In this document: positions 1 through 9,890 of the stretch, piece after piece
How the letters are laid out: each line of letters opens with the position of its first letter
How positions within the stretch are numbered: the stretch's first letter is position 1
DNA from: Acinetobacter halotolerans
GTDB lineage: Bacteria; Pseudomonadota; Gammaproteobacteria; Pseudomonadales; Moraxellaceae
Direction of reading: 5' to 3'
Length of the DNA: 64,000 bases
NCBI RefSeq assembly: GCF_004208515.1
Contig: NZ_SGIM01000002.1
Span: forward strand, 186,001-250,000
The notes under the pieces: generated by a model
Databases searched by the model: none
Seen by the model: only the letters and a program-made list of their open reading frames with translations
Told to the model about the DNA's origin: nothing
Made by a program: the position numbers and the translations under genes

Positions 1-90
1 TGATTGTTATTAATTATTCAAAATAATTTAATGATCATAACGGAGTCATACTGGATTCTTCTCCAATTTTAGGATAAGCCTTCGGCTCGA

Positions 91-216
91 CCTACTTTTG
101 TTTTGGCAAAAGTAGGCAAAACCATTGTCATCTGCAAAACCTGTTCACTTCTTTCATCTTTCTAATTTTATTGCAAAAACATTATAGTGTTGATACCACG
201 CAGGTCGCAGATGACG
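91..216. repeat. stem-loop intergenic repeat upstream of pabC
   Basis: Two inverted repeats lie in the non-coding start of the window. The first is CCTACTTTTG at 91-100 with its exact complement at 107-116 across a 6-nt loop. The second pairs GTCATCTGC at 127-135 with GCAGATGAC at 207-215 across about 70 nt. The layout resembles the element at 2840-2932 and looks like an interspersed chromosomal repeat rather than a gene. No T-run follows, so a terminator role is uncertain. Nothing else recognisable lies in 1-275. Confidence 0.5.
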
Positions 217-275
217 TTTCCGAGTACCAAATTTAAGGGTATTATTTAAAGAGTAAATCTAGGTTGTACTCAACG

Positions 276-1088
276 ATGCAATGTTATAAAAATGGACAGT
301 TGATTGATTCGATCCCTTTACTTGATCGGGCATTTCATTATGGTGATGGTTGCTTTACTACAGCACGAATGTTCCAAAATTATTTTGAACTTAAAGAACA
401 ACATTTGGCACGCTTAAGATTGGCTTGTCAGCGCTTAAGTTTAGATGCTGATTTGTCTCAGATTGAGGCTTCACTCGAAAAATTAAAACAACAATATGCA
501 AATTTAAATGGCACTTTAAAAATCGTAATTAGCCGTGGTGAAGGGGACCGTGGCTATAGTTTACCTTTACATGCTGCCGATGTTTATGTGTGGTATTACC
601 CGAGAGCAACACAAGTTTTTCAACCTGAGTGGATTGAAAGTGGCGTGTTAAATCATACGATGGGCTTAAATATGCCGCATCTCGTTGGATTGAAAACCCT
701 CAATCGTTTAGAGCAGGTTCTACTGAAACAAGAGGCTGATCAACGCGGTTGGCTTGAAGCACTGGTCAGTGATGTACAGGGCTATGTTGTTGAAGGGGTG
801 AGCAGTAATTGTTTTATTCGTATAAATGATCGATGGATTACCCCAGAACTTCGTTATAATGGCGTCCACGGTGTGATGCGATCCAAAATCTTATCAAGAA
901 TGCAGCAGTACGATGTGGCATGTGAGCAACGTTGTATGGGCATTGATGAAGTTGATCGTATTCAAAACCTATTTTTTTGTAATGCATTGCATCCGATGAA
1001 GGCGGTTGTTCGATTCAATGATCGAGCTTTCGAGCAACAACCTTATCTTGATTTATTTGAAACTTTAAAACTTAGCCAGATTGATTAA
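276..1088 (+). CDS. pabC: aminodeoxychorismate lyase PabC
   Basis: PLP-dependent class IV aminotransferase-fold enzyme that splits 4-amino-4-deoxychorismate into p-aminobenzoate and pyruvate for folate synthesis in the cytoplasm. The N-terminal FHYGDGCFTT segment and the GLKTLNRLEQ motif holding the PLP lysine (K140 from this start) are typical, as is the length of 270 residues. A TTG four codons upstream (264) is also possible; the ATG at 276 is preferred because it matches the usual short N-terminus, although the Shine-Dalgarno is weak for both. It is followed 2 nt later by mltG and then tmk, the common pabC-mltG-tmk order, so the three are probably one operon. The branched-chain aminotransferase IlvE is the nearest alternative family; the genetic context favours PabC. 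Confidence 0.9.
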   Translation: MQCYKNGQLIDSIPLLDRAFHYGDGCFTTARMFQNYFELKEQHLARLRLACQRLSLDADLSQIEASLEKLKQQYANLNGTLKIVISRGEGDRGYSLPLHAADVYVWYYPRATQVFQPEWIESGVLNHTMGLNMPHLVGLKTLNRLEQVLLKQEADQRGWLEALVSDVQGYVVEGVSSNCFIRINDRWITPELRYNGVHGVMRSKILSRMQQYDVACEQRCMGIDEVDRIQNLFFCNALHPMKAVVRFNDRAFEQQPYLDLFETLKLSQID

Positions 1089-1090
1089 AT

Positions 1091-2167
1091 ATGCCAAAGC
1101 CACCGAACCCAAGCAAAAGTAAGAAAAAACCAAAAGCTAAACCGAAATCTAGATTTACGTTTAAAGCATTTCTTGTATTTATCTGTGTTTTTACGATGGT
1201 GGTCTTTGGCGTGATATGGGCAAATTTATTTAAGCCTTATCCAATGGAGAGTAAAAAACAATTATTAGTGATTTCATCTGGTGATACCTATTCAAAATTT
1301 ATTGATCGCTTAGCCCAAGATCAAAAGGTGAGTGTTCCGATTATTTTAAAGGTTTACCAGAAGTTTATGATACATGACAGTATGAAAGCTGGAGTGTATG
1401 AGCTTACGCGGGGCATGAGTGTTCGTCAGGTTTTGGAAATGCTGGCCAATGCAGATAATGCGCAAATGAATCGGATCTTGGTTATCGAAGGTACGAATTT
1501 TAAGCAGTTGGTGCAGAAGCTAAAAAATGATCCGAATGTCACCAAAACGATTTTAGATTTACCGCAAGATCAATTGTTAAAAGCTTTAGATATTTCTTAT
1601 TCTCACCCTGAAGGTCTATTTGCACCTGATACTTATTTTTTTGCTAAAGGTGAAACAGACAAGAAAATTTTGACGGATTTATATCGTCGTCAAATGAAAG
1701 CATTGGATGAGGCATGGGCAAATAAGGCGGCTAATCTGCCGTATAAAAATAAATACGAAGCGTTGATTATGGCTTCGATTATCGAAAAAGAAACCAGTTT
1801 GGATAGTGAGCTTCAACAGGTTTCGGGTGTATTTGTACGACGTCTCAAAATAGGTATGCGTTTACAAACGGACCCAACGGTTATCTATGGTATGGGTGAT
1901 AACTATAAAGGTAATATCACACGTAATGATTTGCGTACTCCAACGGCATATAACACTTATACGATCAATGGTTTACCACCAACACCGATTGCATTGCCAA
2001 GTAAAAAAGCGATTGAAGCAGCGATGCATCCAGATGATGCGGAAAATCTTTATTTTGTTGCAACAGGAACTGGTGGACATAAGTTCACAACCAATTTGCA
2101 AGATCATAACCGAGCAGTCCAAGAGTATTTGGTGGTTTTACGTGCCAAGAGGCAGGAGCAAGAGTAA
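1091..2167 (+). CDS. mltG: endolytic murein transglycosylase MltG (YceG-like)
   Basis: Inner-membrane lytic transglycosylase that cuts nascent glycan strands and so helps set peptidoglycan chain length. A very basic N-terminus (Lys/Pro-rich, residues 1-21) precedes one membrane segment (about 24-46). A LysM-like region and the YceG catalytic domain follow. The catalytic glutamate is E232 in IIEKET, and MRLQTDPTVIYG downstream is highly conserved in the family. The length of 358 residues is normal. It starts 2 nt after the pabC stop without an obvious ribosome binding site, which suggests translational coupling, and its stop abuts the tmk ATG. Confidence 0.95.
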   Translation: MPKPPNPSKSKKKPKAKPKSRFTFKAFLVFICVFTMVVFGVIWANLFKPYPMESKKQLLVISSGDTYSKFIDRLAQDQKVSVPIILKVYQKFMIHDSMKAGVYELTRGMSVRQVLEMLANADNAQMNRILVIEGTNFKQLVQKLKNDPNVTKTILDLPQDQLLKALDISYSHPEGLFAPDTYFFAKGETDKKILTDLYRRQMKALDEAWANKAANLPYKNKYEALIMASIIEKETSLDSELQQVSGVFVRRLKIGMRLQTDPTVIYGMGDNYKGNITRNDLRTPTAYNTYTINGLPPTPIALPSKKAIEAAMHPDDAENLYFVATGTGGHKFTTNLQDHNRAVQEYLVVLRAKRQEQE

Positions 2168-2767
2168 ATGTTTATTAGCTTTGAAGGCACAGAAGGTGTA
2201 GGCAAAACCACGTTGATTCGTAAGATTCATCAGTATTTTGAGCAGCAAGGCAAAGATGTGGTGTTGACCCGTGAGCCGGGTGGCACGCCTTTGGCTGAAC
2301 AGATTCGTTCGTTATTACTGGCGGTGAATCATGATGAGCAAATGAGTCATGATACTGAGCTATTATTGATTTACGCGGCACGTGCTCAACATTTACAGCA
2401 AGTGATTTTACCTGCATTAGAAGCAGGCAAGATTGTGCTGAGTGATCGTTTTACCGATGCCAGCTTTGCTTATCAATGTTCTGGACGTGGTTTAAGTCAG
2501 GAAAAGTTGCAACTGTTGAATCAAACTTTTGTGGCGAAAATGCCGAATATTACCTTCTGGTTGGATGCGCCAATTGAGTTGGGCATGACACGTGCGCGAG
2601 AGCGTGGTGCATTGGATCGTTTTGAGCAAGAGAAATTGAGTTTCTTCGCTAAAGTGCGTGCAGGTTATGAGACATTGTGGCAAGCAGAACCTGAACGGAT
2701 GAAGCGTTTGGATGCAACACAGAATGCAGATGTTGTGTTTGATGAAGCTTTGCAATATTTGAAATAA
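2168..2767 (+). CDS. tmk: thymidylate kinase
   Basis: Phosphorylates dTMP to dTDP with ATP, an essential step of dTTP synthesis. The P-loop GTEGVGKT is at residues 7-14, followed by TREPGGT, the DRF motif (SDRFTDASFAYQ) and an Arg-rich lid (RARERGALDRFE). The 199-residue length fits bacterial Tmk. The ATG directly follows the mltG stop; its ribosome binding site AGGAGC lies inside the 3' end of mltG, so translation is coupled. In many bacteria holB follows tmk; here a stem-loop repeat and the convergent nadB follow instead. Confidence 0.97.
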   Translation: MFISFEGTEGVGKTTLIRKIHQYFEQQGKDVVLTREPGGTPLAEQIRSLLLAVNHDEQMSHDTELLLIYAARAQHLQQVILPALEAGKIVLSDRFTDASFAYQCSGRGLSQEKLQLLNQTFVAKMPNITFWLDAPIELGMTRARERGALDRFEQEKLSFFAKVRAGYETLWQAEPERMKRLDATQNADVVFDEALQYLK

Positions 2768-2839
2768 GAGCCTTGATAATGAGTTTGCCTTGCCTCATAA
2801 AAATGCAGGTAAATGAATGCTTTTTGTATTGGTCTTTCC

Positions 2840-2932
2840 TTACTTTTCAGGGATGAAAAGTAACAAAAATCCTTTGTTGCGCTGACGGTACATCCTTGAT
2901 ACCGCAGCGCAACAGGCGACATCCATGTCGCC
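2840..2932. repeat. three-hairpin intergenic repeat between tmk and nadB
   Basis: Three inverted repeats are stacked: TTACTTTTC/GAAAAGTAA (2840-2863); TGTTGCGCTG-a-CGGTA paired with TACCG-CAGCGCAACA (2875-2914, a 15-bp stem with one bulge); and GGCGACAT-cc-ATGTCGCC (2915-2932). It lies between convergent genes and could act as a transcription barrier or RNA stabiliser. Its elaborate, locally GC-richer structure resembles interspersed REP/MITE-like repeats that I recall from Acinetobacter genomes; a copy count is needed to confirm that. Confidence 0.6.
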
Positions 2933-3000
2933 TACCACGATAGTAAATAACAACTACAAAATCACTTATAAAGCTTAAGAAAATCAATAGCCTTAAAATA

Positions 3001-4632
3001 TCACTCATTCACCAATGGCTGTTCCACCTTAAAATTTGGTGGCGTCAACACTGTCTTGCGAATTTCATTCGACAGTTCAGGATAATCTAATGTGTAATGC
3101 AAACCACGCGATTCCTTACGTTCCATTGCACAACGCACAATCATTTCCGAAACCAAAACCAAATTACGCAATTCGATCAAGTTCTTGCTGACACGATAAT
3201 CTCGATAGTATTCATTGATTTCACGTTTCAACATTTCAATACGATGTAAAGCACGTTGTAAACGCTTAGTCGTACGAACAATACCGACATAGTTCCACAT
3301 GGTTGAACGTAGTTCATCCCAGTTTTGCAGGATGACAACATCTTCATCTGCATCGGTAACTTGAGATTCATCCCAAGAGGGTACATCTGGAAATTCAAAG
3401 CTTGTGTTGTGTTTGCTCTGAATATCTTCTGCAGCACTCATACCATATACAAAACATTCAAGCAGTGAGTTACTCGCCATACGATTTGCGCCGTGTAAAC
3501 CAGTATAAGAGGTTTCACCAATCGCATATAACCCATCTAGATCCGTTTGGCTATGTTCATCGACCATCACGCCACCACAGGTATAGTGCGCTGCTGGAAC
3601 CACAGGAATCATGTCTTTGGTAATATCAATCCCAAGCTCAAGCAAACGTGCATAGAGCGTAGGGAAGTGTTCAGTAATAAATTCAGGTGTTTTATGCGTG
3701 ATGTCCAACCAAACATGGCGGATACCGAGGCGCTTGATTTCATGGTCGATCGTACGCGCGACAATATCACGTGGTGCAAGTTCTGCACGTTCGTCAAAAC
3801 GCAACATAAAACGTTCACCATCAGGTAAACGTAAATATGCACCTTCACCACGCATCGCTTCGGTGATCAAGAAGGAGCGAGCTTTTGGGTGATATAAGCA
3901 AGTTGGGTGGAATTGGTTAAATTCCATATTGGCAACACGGCAACCTGCACGATAAGCCATTGCAATTCCATCACCTGTTGCGATATCAGGATTTGATGTA
4001 TACAGATACGCTTTCATCGCACCACCACAAGCTAAAGCTGTGAATGGCGCTAAGAAGGTATGAACTTGTTCGGTATTTTCATTTAAGGCATATAAACCAA
4101 TCGCGCGATTGGCTTGATCTTGATGACCAAGTTTGTGCAGCGTAATAAGGTCAATCGCAATATAATCTTCAAAAATTGTAATGTTTTCGCGTTCTTGTGC
4201 GCGTTCAACCAAGGTCGTTGAAATGGCTTTACCTGTCGCGTCGGCGGAGTGAATAATACGACGTTGAGAATGTCCGCCTTCACGAGTGAGATGAAGTTGC
4301 TCATCATCATCTAAAGTGAATTGCACGCCTTGTTTCAGGAGAAAATCAACCGAAGGCTTACCACCTTCAACCGTATGTTTGACCGCATCTAATTCACATA
4401 GATGTCCGCCTGCAATCATTGTGTCATTAATATGTTGTTGAATAGAGTCTGTTTCGTCTAAGACCGCAGCAACCCCACCTTGTGCATAGAAAGTGCTAGC
4501 TTCTGTTAAAGCTGCTTTTGCTAAAATGGCAATGTTGTAATGACTTGGTAAAGAGAGTGCAAGACTTAAACCTGCACCGCCACTGCCCACAATAATCACA
4601 TCAAAATGGTGAATTGCTTTTAAATCAGGCAT
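3001..4632 (-). CDS. nadB: L-aspartate oxidase
   Basis: FAD enzyme that oxidises L-aspartate to iminoaspartate, the first step of de novo NAD synthesis. The N-terminal dinucleotide-binding motif is GSGGAG (residues 16-21). [12 protein letters not shown], the active-site segment RDIVAR and the C-terminal [18 protein letters not shown] motif mark the succinate dehydrogenase/aspartate oxidase flavoprotein family. The 543-residue length is normal, and with no sdh partners nearby NadB is the right member. It stands alone, divergent from the protease gene at 4988. Confidence 0.95.
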   Translation of the reverse strand: MPDLKAIHHFDVIIVGSGGAGLSLALSLPSHYNIAILAKAALTEASTFYAQGGVAAVLDETDSIQQHINDTMIAGGHLCELDAVKHTVEGGKPSVDFLLKQGVQFTLDDDEQLHLTREGGHSQRRIIHSADATGKAISTTLVERAQERENITIFEDYIAIDLITLHKLGHQDQANRAIGLYALNENTEQVHTFLAPFTALACGGAMKAYLYTSNPDIATGDGIAMAYRAGCRVANMEFNQFHPTCLYHPKARSFLITEAMRGEGAYLRLPDGERFMLRFDERAELAPRDIVARTIDHEIKRLGIRHVWLDITHKTPEFITEHFPTLYARLLELGIDITKDMIPVVPAAHYTCGGVMVDEHSQTDLDGLYAIGETSYTGLHGANRMASNSLLECFVYGMSAAEDIQSKHNTSFEFPDVPSWDESQVTDADEDVVILQNWDELRSTMWNYVGIVRTTKRLQRALHRIEMLKREINEYYRDYRVSKNLIELRNLVLVSEMIVRCAMERKESRGLHYTLDYPELSNEIRKTVLTPPNFKVEQPLVNE

Positions 4633-4987
4633 GTCGATCTGCTTCAGTTTTAAACGTTCGCTAATGACAACGCTTTTTCATTAAAAAGGCAAGGGCTAAT
4701 CTGCCTAGAGTTGAATGAATTTTTAGCAAATGTGATGATATTTAATCTGTGTAGCAGTTCACTATATCTTCGTATCGAGTGATGGGGCTATTGTTGGTGA
4801 TTCCATACGCTCGAAAATAAAAGCATGAGTGATGTTCGGTATTTTGACTATTTATTCACATTTTCATCAGCGACACCTGTTTATATCTTGAAAAGATAAA
4901 CATATTTTTACGAAAATATGAGTGGGCATATGCTAAAAACATAATCTAAAAATTTTTTTTGATCATCAGTCTGTAGGTTCTTGCTTC
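4633..4987. promoter_or_regulatory. divergent nadB / degP-like intergenic region
   Basis: 355 bp without a gene, which must hold promoters for both flanking genes. The clearest structure is a perfect 8-bp palindrome, CATATTTT-tacg-AAAATATG, at 4901-4920, about 70 bp before the protease start. An imperfect inverted repeat (GTTTATATCTT/AAAGATAAAC) lies just upstream at 4879-4901. These may be operator sites. I could not identify convincing -35/-10 boxes or a sigma-E-type promoter. Confidence 0.35.
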
Positions 4988-6364
4988 ATGAAAAGTCGCT
5001 TTTTACAACAAGGAATGTATGCTGCGGTATTTACAGTTGCCGCTGCTCAAGTCAATGCTGCAGCGCCAGTAGATTTTTCAAATCTAGTTGAGCAGGTTAG
5101 TCCTGCTGTGGTGAGTGTCAATGTTGTGAAAAAAATGACTCAGGAAGAGTTATTACAACAACAGGTTCCAGAAATTTTACGACGGTTTTTTGGCAATCAA
5201 GTGATTATTCCTCAACGCCAAGGCCCGCAAGAAAAAACAGCTTTTGGTAGTGCATTTTTTATCAGTAAAGATGGCTACTTGGTGACAAACCATCATGTGA
5301 TCTCAAATGCTTCACGTATCAGCATCACTTTGAATGACCGTCGTGAGTTTGACGCAACATTGGTGGGAAGTGATGAAAGGACCGATGTCGCGGTACTTAA
5401 AGTGGAAGGGGCGAATTTCCCTGAGTTAAGAGTGGGTGATGTAAACCAGCTCAGAGTCGGTGAGCCTGTTCTGGCCATTGGTTCTCCTTTTGGATTTGAT
5501 TATTCCGCATCAGCAGGGATCGTCAGTGCAAAATCACGTAATATGAGTGGTGAGACCTCAGTTCCTTTTATTCAAACTGATGCAGCTTTAAATCCGGGTA
5601 ACTCTGGTGGTCCATTATTTAACCAACGCGGTGAAGTGGTCGGCGTCAACTCTCGAATTTTTAGTGGTACAGGCGGTTATATGGGCTTGTCATTCTCGAT
5701 TCCGATTGATGTTGCGATGGATGTGGTTCAGCAACTGAAAACAAATGGTAAAGTGACTCGCTCTTATCTGGGCATCATGCTCCAAGATATTGATCGTAAT
5801 TTGGCTGAGGCATATAAATTACCAAAACCTGAAGGTTCATTGGTTACTCAAGTTTCACCAAAATCTCCAGCAGAAAAAGCGGGTTTAAGATCAGGTGATG
5901 TAATCTTAAAAATAAATGGCGCAACTATTTCTCGTACTAGTGATTTACTTTATACACTGAACCGTACTGCACCGAATCAAACGATTCGATTAGATGTTTT
6001 ACGTGATGATAAAGTTCGTACCGTTTCAGCAACACTAAGTACAGCGCCAGATGACACGCCCGCAGCCGAAGATAAAAATAATCCAACCAATGGATTGGGG
6101 ATGAGTATCCGAAATCTGACGCCTGCTGAGCAATCTCGCTTAGATATATCTGGCGGTATTTTAGTACAAGAAGTGAAACGTGGTGGTTTAGCTTCATTGT
6201 CAAATATTGTTGCTGGCGATGTGATCCTACAAGTCAATGGTATTGCGATCAAGGACAGTCAGGCCTTTGCTAAAACGATTACTGGCTTGCCAAAAGGAAG
6301 TGTTGCGCGTGTTGCAATTATTCGTCAAGGACAGCGTGCAATATTGGGTCTACGTCTCCAATAA
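4988..6364 (+). CDS. periplasmic DegP/MucD-type serine endoprotease
   Basis: HtrA-family periplasmic protease and chaperone for misfolded envelope proteins. A signal peptide (cleavage after about residue 25, QVNAAA) is followed by a trypsin-like domain with H103 (TNHHVI), D133 (RTDVAVL) and S206 (NPGNSGGPL), then two PDZ domains (about 255-345 and 370-455). The length of 458 and the two PDZ domains match DegP/MucD rather than the membrane-anchored one-PDZ DegS. It is monocistronic, with its own upstream region and a strong terminator at 6385. The regulatory mechanism is not evident. Confidence 0.92.
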   Translation: MKSRFLQQGMYAAVFTVAAAQVNAAAPVDFSNLVEQVSPAVVSVNVVKKMTQEELLQQQVPEILRRFFGNQVIIPQRQGPQEKTAFGSAFFISKDGYLVTNHHVISNASRISITLNDRREFDATLVGSDERTDVAVLKVEGANFPELRVGDVNQLRVGEPVLAIGSPFGFDYSASAGIVSAKSRNMSGETSVPFIQTDAALNPGNSGGPLFNQRGEVVGVNSRIFSGTGGYMGLSFSIPIDVAMDVVQQLKTNGKVTRSYLGIMLQDIDRNLAEAYKLPKPEGSLVTQVSPKSPAEKAGLRSGDVILKINGATISRTSDLLYTLNRTAPNQTIRLDVLRDDKVRTVSATLSTAPDDTPAAEDKNNPTNGLGMSIRNLTPAEQSRLDISGGILVQEVKRGGLASLSNIVAGDVILQVNGIAIKDSQAFAKTITGLPKGSVARVAIIRQGQRAILGLRLQ

Positions 6365-6384
6365 ATATGTCAAATAATCTTATA

Positions 6385-6412
6385 AAAACCACTCTACATT
6401 AGAGTGGTTTTT
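6385..6412 (+). terminator. intrinsic terminator of the degP-like gene
   Basis: A perfect 11-bp stem AAAACCACTCT / AGAGTGGTTTT with a 5-nt loop, followed by a T-rich tract, 20 nt after the stop codon. Confidence 0.9.
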
Positions 6413-6483
6413 ATTTTGTAATATCGATGGGTTTGGATTACTGTGTGCAACTGCACATGAATTGATAAAGTTATTGCTGAATT

Positions 6484-6948
6484 ATGAGTACGATTTTTGA
6501 TTTAAAAATACAGGTTCAACCTGAACATATTGATGTGTTGGGTCATGTCAATAACGTGGTCTATGTGCAGTGGATGCAAGATGTTGCGGCTGCGCATATT
6601 GAAACATTAGGCTTAGGTTTGGCGCAGTATTTAGAATTTAAACATGCCATGGTTGCAGTCGAACATCATGTGCAATATCGAAAGGCTGCACTTGAAAGTG
6701 ATGATGTCATTTTAAGAACATGGCTAGATGATATTAATGCGCTGTATTCGTTTCGTCAGTACGCATTTTATCGTCCAAAAGATCAGAGTGTTTTGTTTAT
6801 TGCGAATACCAAATGGGCCTGTATCGAAATTGCAACAGGTCGTCCAAAGCGTATGTCACCTAGTTTTACTCAGGCGTATCAACCTATCTCAAACAATTTG
6901 AATCCGATGGATTTTTCGGTTTCTTATGAACAGATTTCTTCAGTTTAA
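6484..6948 (+). CDS. acyl-CoA thioesterase, hotdog fold (YbgC/4HBT-like)
   Basis: A single-domain hotdog protein of 154 residues. The active-site segment around residues 17-28 (D17, then GHVNN and Y28) is the signature of YbgC/FadM-type acyl-CoA thioesterases, where the Asp is catalytic. WACIEI and the C-terminal RPKRMSPSF segment also fit. It hydrolyses an acyl-CoA or related thioester; the chain-length preference cannot be read from sequence. It is not in a tol-pal cluster, so YbgC itself is unlikely. A terminator separates it from lepA. Confidence 0.8.
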   Translation: MSTIFDLKIQVQPEHIDVLGHVNNVVYVQWMQDVAAAHIETLGLGLAQYLEFKHAMVAVEHHVQYRKAALESDDVILRTWLDDINALYSFRQYAFYRPKDQSVLFIANTKWACIEIATGRPKRMSPSFTQAYQPISNNLNPMDFSVSYEQISSV

Positions 6949-6958
6949 ACCTAAATAA

Positions 6959-6997
6959 GATGCTTCTATTTGCTCTTAAATAGGCATCATTATTTTG
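6959..6997 (+). terminator. probable terminator after the thioesterase gene
   Basis: GATGC-tt-CTATTT / AAATAG-GCATC forms an 11-bp stem with a 2-nt bulge and a 6-nt loop, followed by ATTATTTT. It partly abuts the lepA promoter. Confidence 0.65.
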
Positions 6998-7026
6998 AAT
7001 ACTTTGAAAGGTCGTTCTGTTATAAT
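6995..7026 (+). promoter_or_regulatory. lepA promoter with extended -10
   Basis: TGTTATAAT at 7018-7026 is a consensus extended -10 (TGn-TATAAT). The -35 is weak (TTGAAT at 6995, long spacing), as is common when an extended -10 is present. The predicted leader before lepA is about 70 nt. Confidence 0.55.
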
Positions 7027-7103
7027 CCCTAACAATTTTGTTAAACCGCTTTGGCTCATCGCTTTTTTAAAGGATAGAGCGTTCTATTTTCTCAAGGTAA
7101 CCC

Positions 7104-8921
7104 ATGGCGAAAGCTAAAAAATCCGTAGATATCAAAAATATACGCAATTTCTCGATTATTGCTCATATTGACCATGGTAAGTCAACTTTGGCTGACCGTT
7201 TTATTCAAATGTGTGGTGGCTTACAAGATCGTGAGATGCAGGCTCAAGTACTGGACTCTATGGAGCTTGAGCGCGAACGTGGGATTACCATTAAAGCTGC
7301 GTCAGTTACGCTGTATTATACCCATCCAAACGGTCAAGAATATCAACTGAACTTTATTGATACCCCTGGACACGTGGACTTCTCTTATGAGGTTTCGCGT
7401 TCTTTGGCTGCATGTGAAGGTGCATTGTTGGTTGTGGATGCTGCACAGGGCGTTGAAGCTCAGTCAGTGGCGAACTGTTATACCGCAATTGAGCAAGGTT
7501 TAGAAGTATTGCCAATCTTAAACAAGATTGATTTACCTCAAGCAGAGCCTGAACGCGTCATCCATGAAATTGAAGAAATTATTGGTATTGAAGCGACAGA
7601 TGCACCGACGTGTTCAGCAAAAACAGGTTTAGGCGTTGAAGGTGTTTTAGAGCGTTTGGTGGATGTGATTCCTGCACCCGAAGGTGATCGTGATGCGCCG
7701 TTACAAGCTTTAATTGTTGACTCGTGGTTTGATAATTACTTAGGTGTTGTCTCGCTTGTTCGTATTAAACAAGGTCGTATCCGTAAGGGCGACAAAATGT
7801 TGGTGAGATCAACAGGTCAGACGCATCCAGTAACGTCTGTGGGTGTGTTTAATCCAAAACATAGTGAAACCGATATACTCGAAGCGGGTGAGGTTGGCTT
7901 TGTTATTGCCGGAATTAAAGATATTTTTGGTGCACCAGTGGGTGATACCATTACTTTATCAAGCACTCCAGATGTTCCGATGTTGCCTGGTTTTAAAAAG
8001 GTTAAACCACAGGTCTATGCGGGCTTATTCCCGATTGATGCCAGTGATTTTGAACCCTTCCGCGAAGCACTACAAAAATTACAAATTAATGATTCTGCTT
8101 TGTTTTTTGAACCAGAAAGTTCAGATGCTTTAGGTTTTGGTTTCCGTTGTGGCTTCTTGGGAATGCTACATATGGAAATCGTACAAGAGCGTTTAGAGCG
8201 TGAGTATGATCTTGATTTGATTAGCTCTGCGCCTACTGTGATTTATGAAGCACTGACCAAGAAAGGCGATATCATCTATATCGATAGTCCATCGAAGATG
8301 CCTGATGGTTCAACGGTCGAAGATTTGCGTGAGCCAATTGCTGAATGTCATATTCTTGTGCCACAGGAATATCTAGGCAATGTCATGACCTTGTGTATTG
8401 AACGTCGTGGTGTACAAAAGGATATGAAATTCTTGGGCAATCAAGTTTCACTTACTTTTGAAATTCCAATGGCTGAAGTGGTGATGGATTTCTTTGATAA
8501 ATTGAAATCTTGTTCACGTGGTTTTGCCTCACTTGATTACAACTTCGTGCGTTTCGAAAGTTCAGCCTTAGTTAAGGTTGATGTGTTAATTAATAGTGAA
8601 AAGGTGGATGCCTTAGCGATGATTTGTCATCGTAATGATGCACGTCACCGTGGTATCGCACTGGTTGAGAAGATGAAGGACCTGATCCCTCGTCAAATGT
8701 ACGATGTGGCGATTCAAGCAGCCATAGGTGCGCAAATCATTGCACGTTCTACTGTAAAAGCGATGCGTAAAAACGTATTGGCAAAATGTTATGGTGGCGA
8801 TGTGTCACGTAAGAAAAAGTTACTTTCAAAACAAAAAGAAGGTAAGAAACGTATGAAACAAGTGGGAAGTGTTGAAATCCCACAAGAAGCGTTCTTAGCT
8901 GTGTTGAAAGTTGAAAGATAA
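7104..8921 (+). CDS. lepA: elongation factor 4 (LepA)
   Basis: Ribosome-dependent GTPase of the EF-G-like family that acts on stalled or mis-translocated ribosomes. The G1 motif AHIDHGKST is at residues 20-28, then the G3 motif DTPGHVDF and the G4 motif NKIDLP, followed by EF-G domain II, III and V equivalents and the LepA-specific C-terminal domain (ending near [21 protein letters not shown]). The length of 605 is typical. The usual downstream neighbour lepB follows after 77 nt that contain two hairpins. Confidence 0.97.
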   Translation: MAKAKKSVDIKNIRNFSIIAHIDHGKSTLADRFIQMCGGLQDREMQAQVLDSMELERERGITIKAASVTLYYTHPNGQEYQLNFIDTPGHVDFSYEVSRSLAACEGALLVVDAAQGVEAQSVANCYTAIEQGLEVLPILNKIDLPQAEPERVIHEIEEIIGIEATDAPTCSAKTGLGVEGVLERLVDVIPAPEGDRDAPLQALIVDSWFDNYLGVVSLVRIKQGRIRKGDKMLVRSTGQTHPVTSVGVFNPKHSETDILEAGEVGFVIAGIKDIFGAPVGDTITLSSTPDVPMLPGFKKVKPQVYAGLFPIDASDFEPFREALQKLQINDSALFFEPESSDALGFGFRCGFLGMLHMEIVQERLEREYDLDLISSAPTVIYEALTKKGDIIYIDSPSKMPDGSTVEDLREPIAECHILVPQEYLGNVMTLCIERRGVQKDMKFLGNQVSLTFEIPMAEVVMDFFDKLKSCSRGFASLDYNFVRFESSALVKVDVLINSEKVDALAMICHRNDARHRGIALVEKMKDLIPRQMYDVAIQAAIGAQIIARSTVKAMRKNVLAKCYGGDVSRKKKLLSKQKEGKKRMKQVGSVEIPQEAFLAVLKVER

Positions 8922-8929
8922 AGAAATGT

Positions 8930-8980
8930 GGCTGGCAAAACAAAGTATTGCTTTGTCCAGCCCAAGACAAGCAGCTTGTC
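8930..8980 (+). other. tandem hairpins between lepA and lepB
   Basis: GGCTGG-caaa-ACAAAG / CTTTGT-CCAGCC (8930-8962) and GACAAG-cag-CTTGTC (8966-8980) form two adjacent stem-loops. Neither has a following T-run, so they more likely affect mRNA processing or relative expression than full termination. Confidence 0.5.
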
Positions 8981-8998
8981 GGCTGCAAGTGAGGGTGT

Positions 8999-9862
8999 GT
9001 GGATTTTGATTTTAATTTGATTCTGGTACCTGCCACACTTATTTTTTTCTTGGTGTGGTTGCTGGATAAGTTTGTGCTTAAACATCGTGCAAACAAAGGG
9101 CGAGATCAGGAAAATTTTATCATTACATGGGCATATGATTTTTGGCCAGTGCTCGCAATCGTACTTGTTTTACGCTCGTTCCTATATGAACCGTTTAATA
9201 TTCCCTCTGAGTCTATGGTTCCAACCTTAGAAATTGGTGATTTTATTCTGGTCAATAAGTTTGACTACGGTGTGCGTCTGCCGATTGTAAATACCAAAGT
9301 GATCAATGTTGGTGAGCCAAAACGCGGTGAAGTGATTGTTTTCCGTTATCCACCACAACCTACCATTAGTTATATTAAGCGCGTTGTTGGTTTGCCAGGC
9401 GATCATATTCAATATAAAGATGGTCAGTTGGTGATTAATGGTGAGCAGGTTGCCAAAGTTTCGACCGAAGTTAAGCGTGAAAAAGATCTATTGGAAACAC
9501 CAACAGTTTCTTACTTTAAGGAAACTTTAGGTGACCATCAGTATTCAGTTCGCTATATAGATGGACGCAATTCTTTAGTTGAAACCTATCAGTTTGCACA
9601 AGCGAAAGGTGCGGATGCATTGGTACCATTTGTTGCCAAAGCCAATGACGTGTTTATTCAGAGTCAAGGGCAAGATTGGGAAGTCACTGTGCCAGAGGGT
9701 CAGTATTTTGCCATGGGTGACAACCGTGATCAGAGCGCAGATAGCCGTTTTTGGGGCTTTGTACCTGAAGAAAACTTAACAGGTCGTGCTTTTTATGTAT
9801 GGATGCATAAAGAACCTGGTTTTAAACTTCCAAGTTTTAACCGAAATGCTAAAATTGACTAA
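8999..9862 (+). CDS. lepB: signal peptidase I
   Basis: Inner-membrane Ser/Lys protease that removes signal peptides of Sec and Tat substrates. Two N-terminal membrane segments (about 5-26 and 48-64) precede the periplasmic domain. The nucleophile is S72 in PSESMVPT and the general base is K127 in YIKRVVGLPGD. The box GDNRDQSADSRFWGFV is near the C-terminus. The start is a GTG preceded by GAGGG about 4 nt away; no in-frame ATG lies near. The 287-residue length is normal. Confidence 0.95.
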   Translation: MDFDFNLILVPATLIFFLVWLLDKFVLKHRANKGRDQENFIITWAYDFWPVLAIVLVLRSFLYEPFNIPSESMVPTLEIGDFILVNKFDYGVRLPIVNTKVINVGEPKRGEVIVFRYPPQPTISYIKRVVGLPGDHIQYKDGQLVINGEQVAKVSTEVKREKDLLETPTVSYFKETLGDHQYSVRYIDGRNSLVETYQFAQAKGADALVPFVAKANDVFIQSQGQDWEVTVPEGQYFAMGDNRDQSADSRFWGFVPEENLTGRAFYVWMHKEPGFKLPSFNRNAKID

Positions 9863-9890
9863 TAAATAAAAACAGATAGGAAATATAAAG

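Noticed and set aside
1887..2201. Open frame of 104 codons overlapping mltG and tmk
   Set aside because: It covers conserved mltG sequence in another frame and gives an improbable composition.
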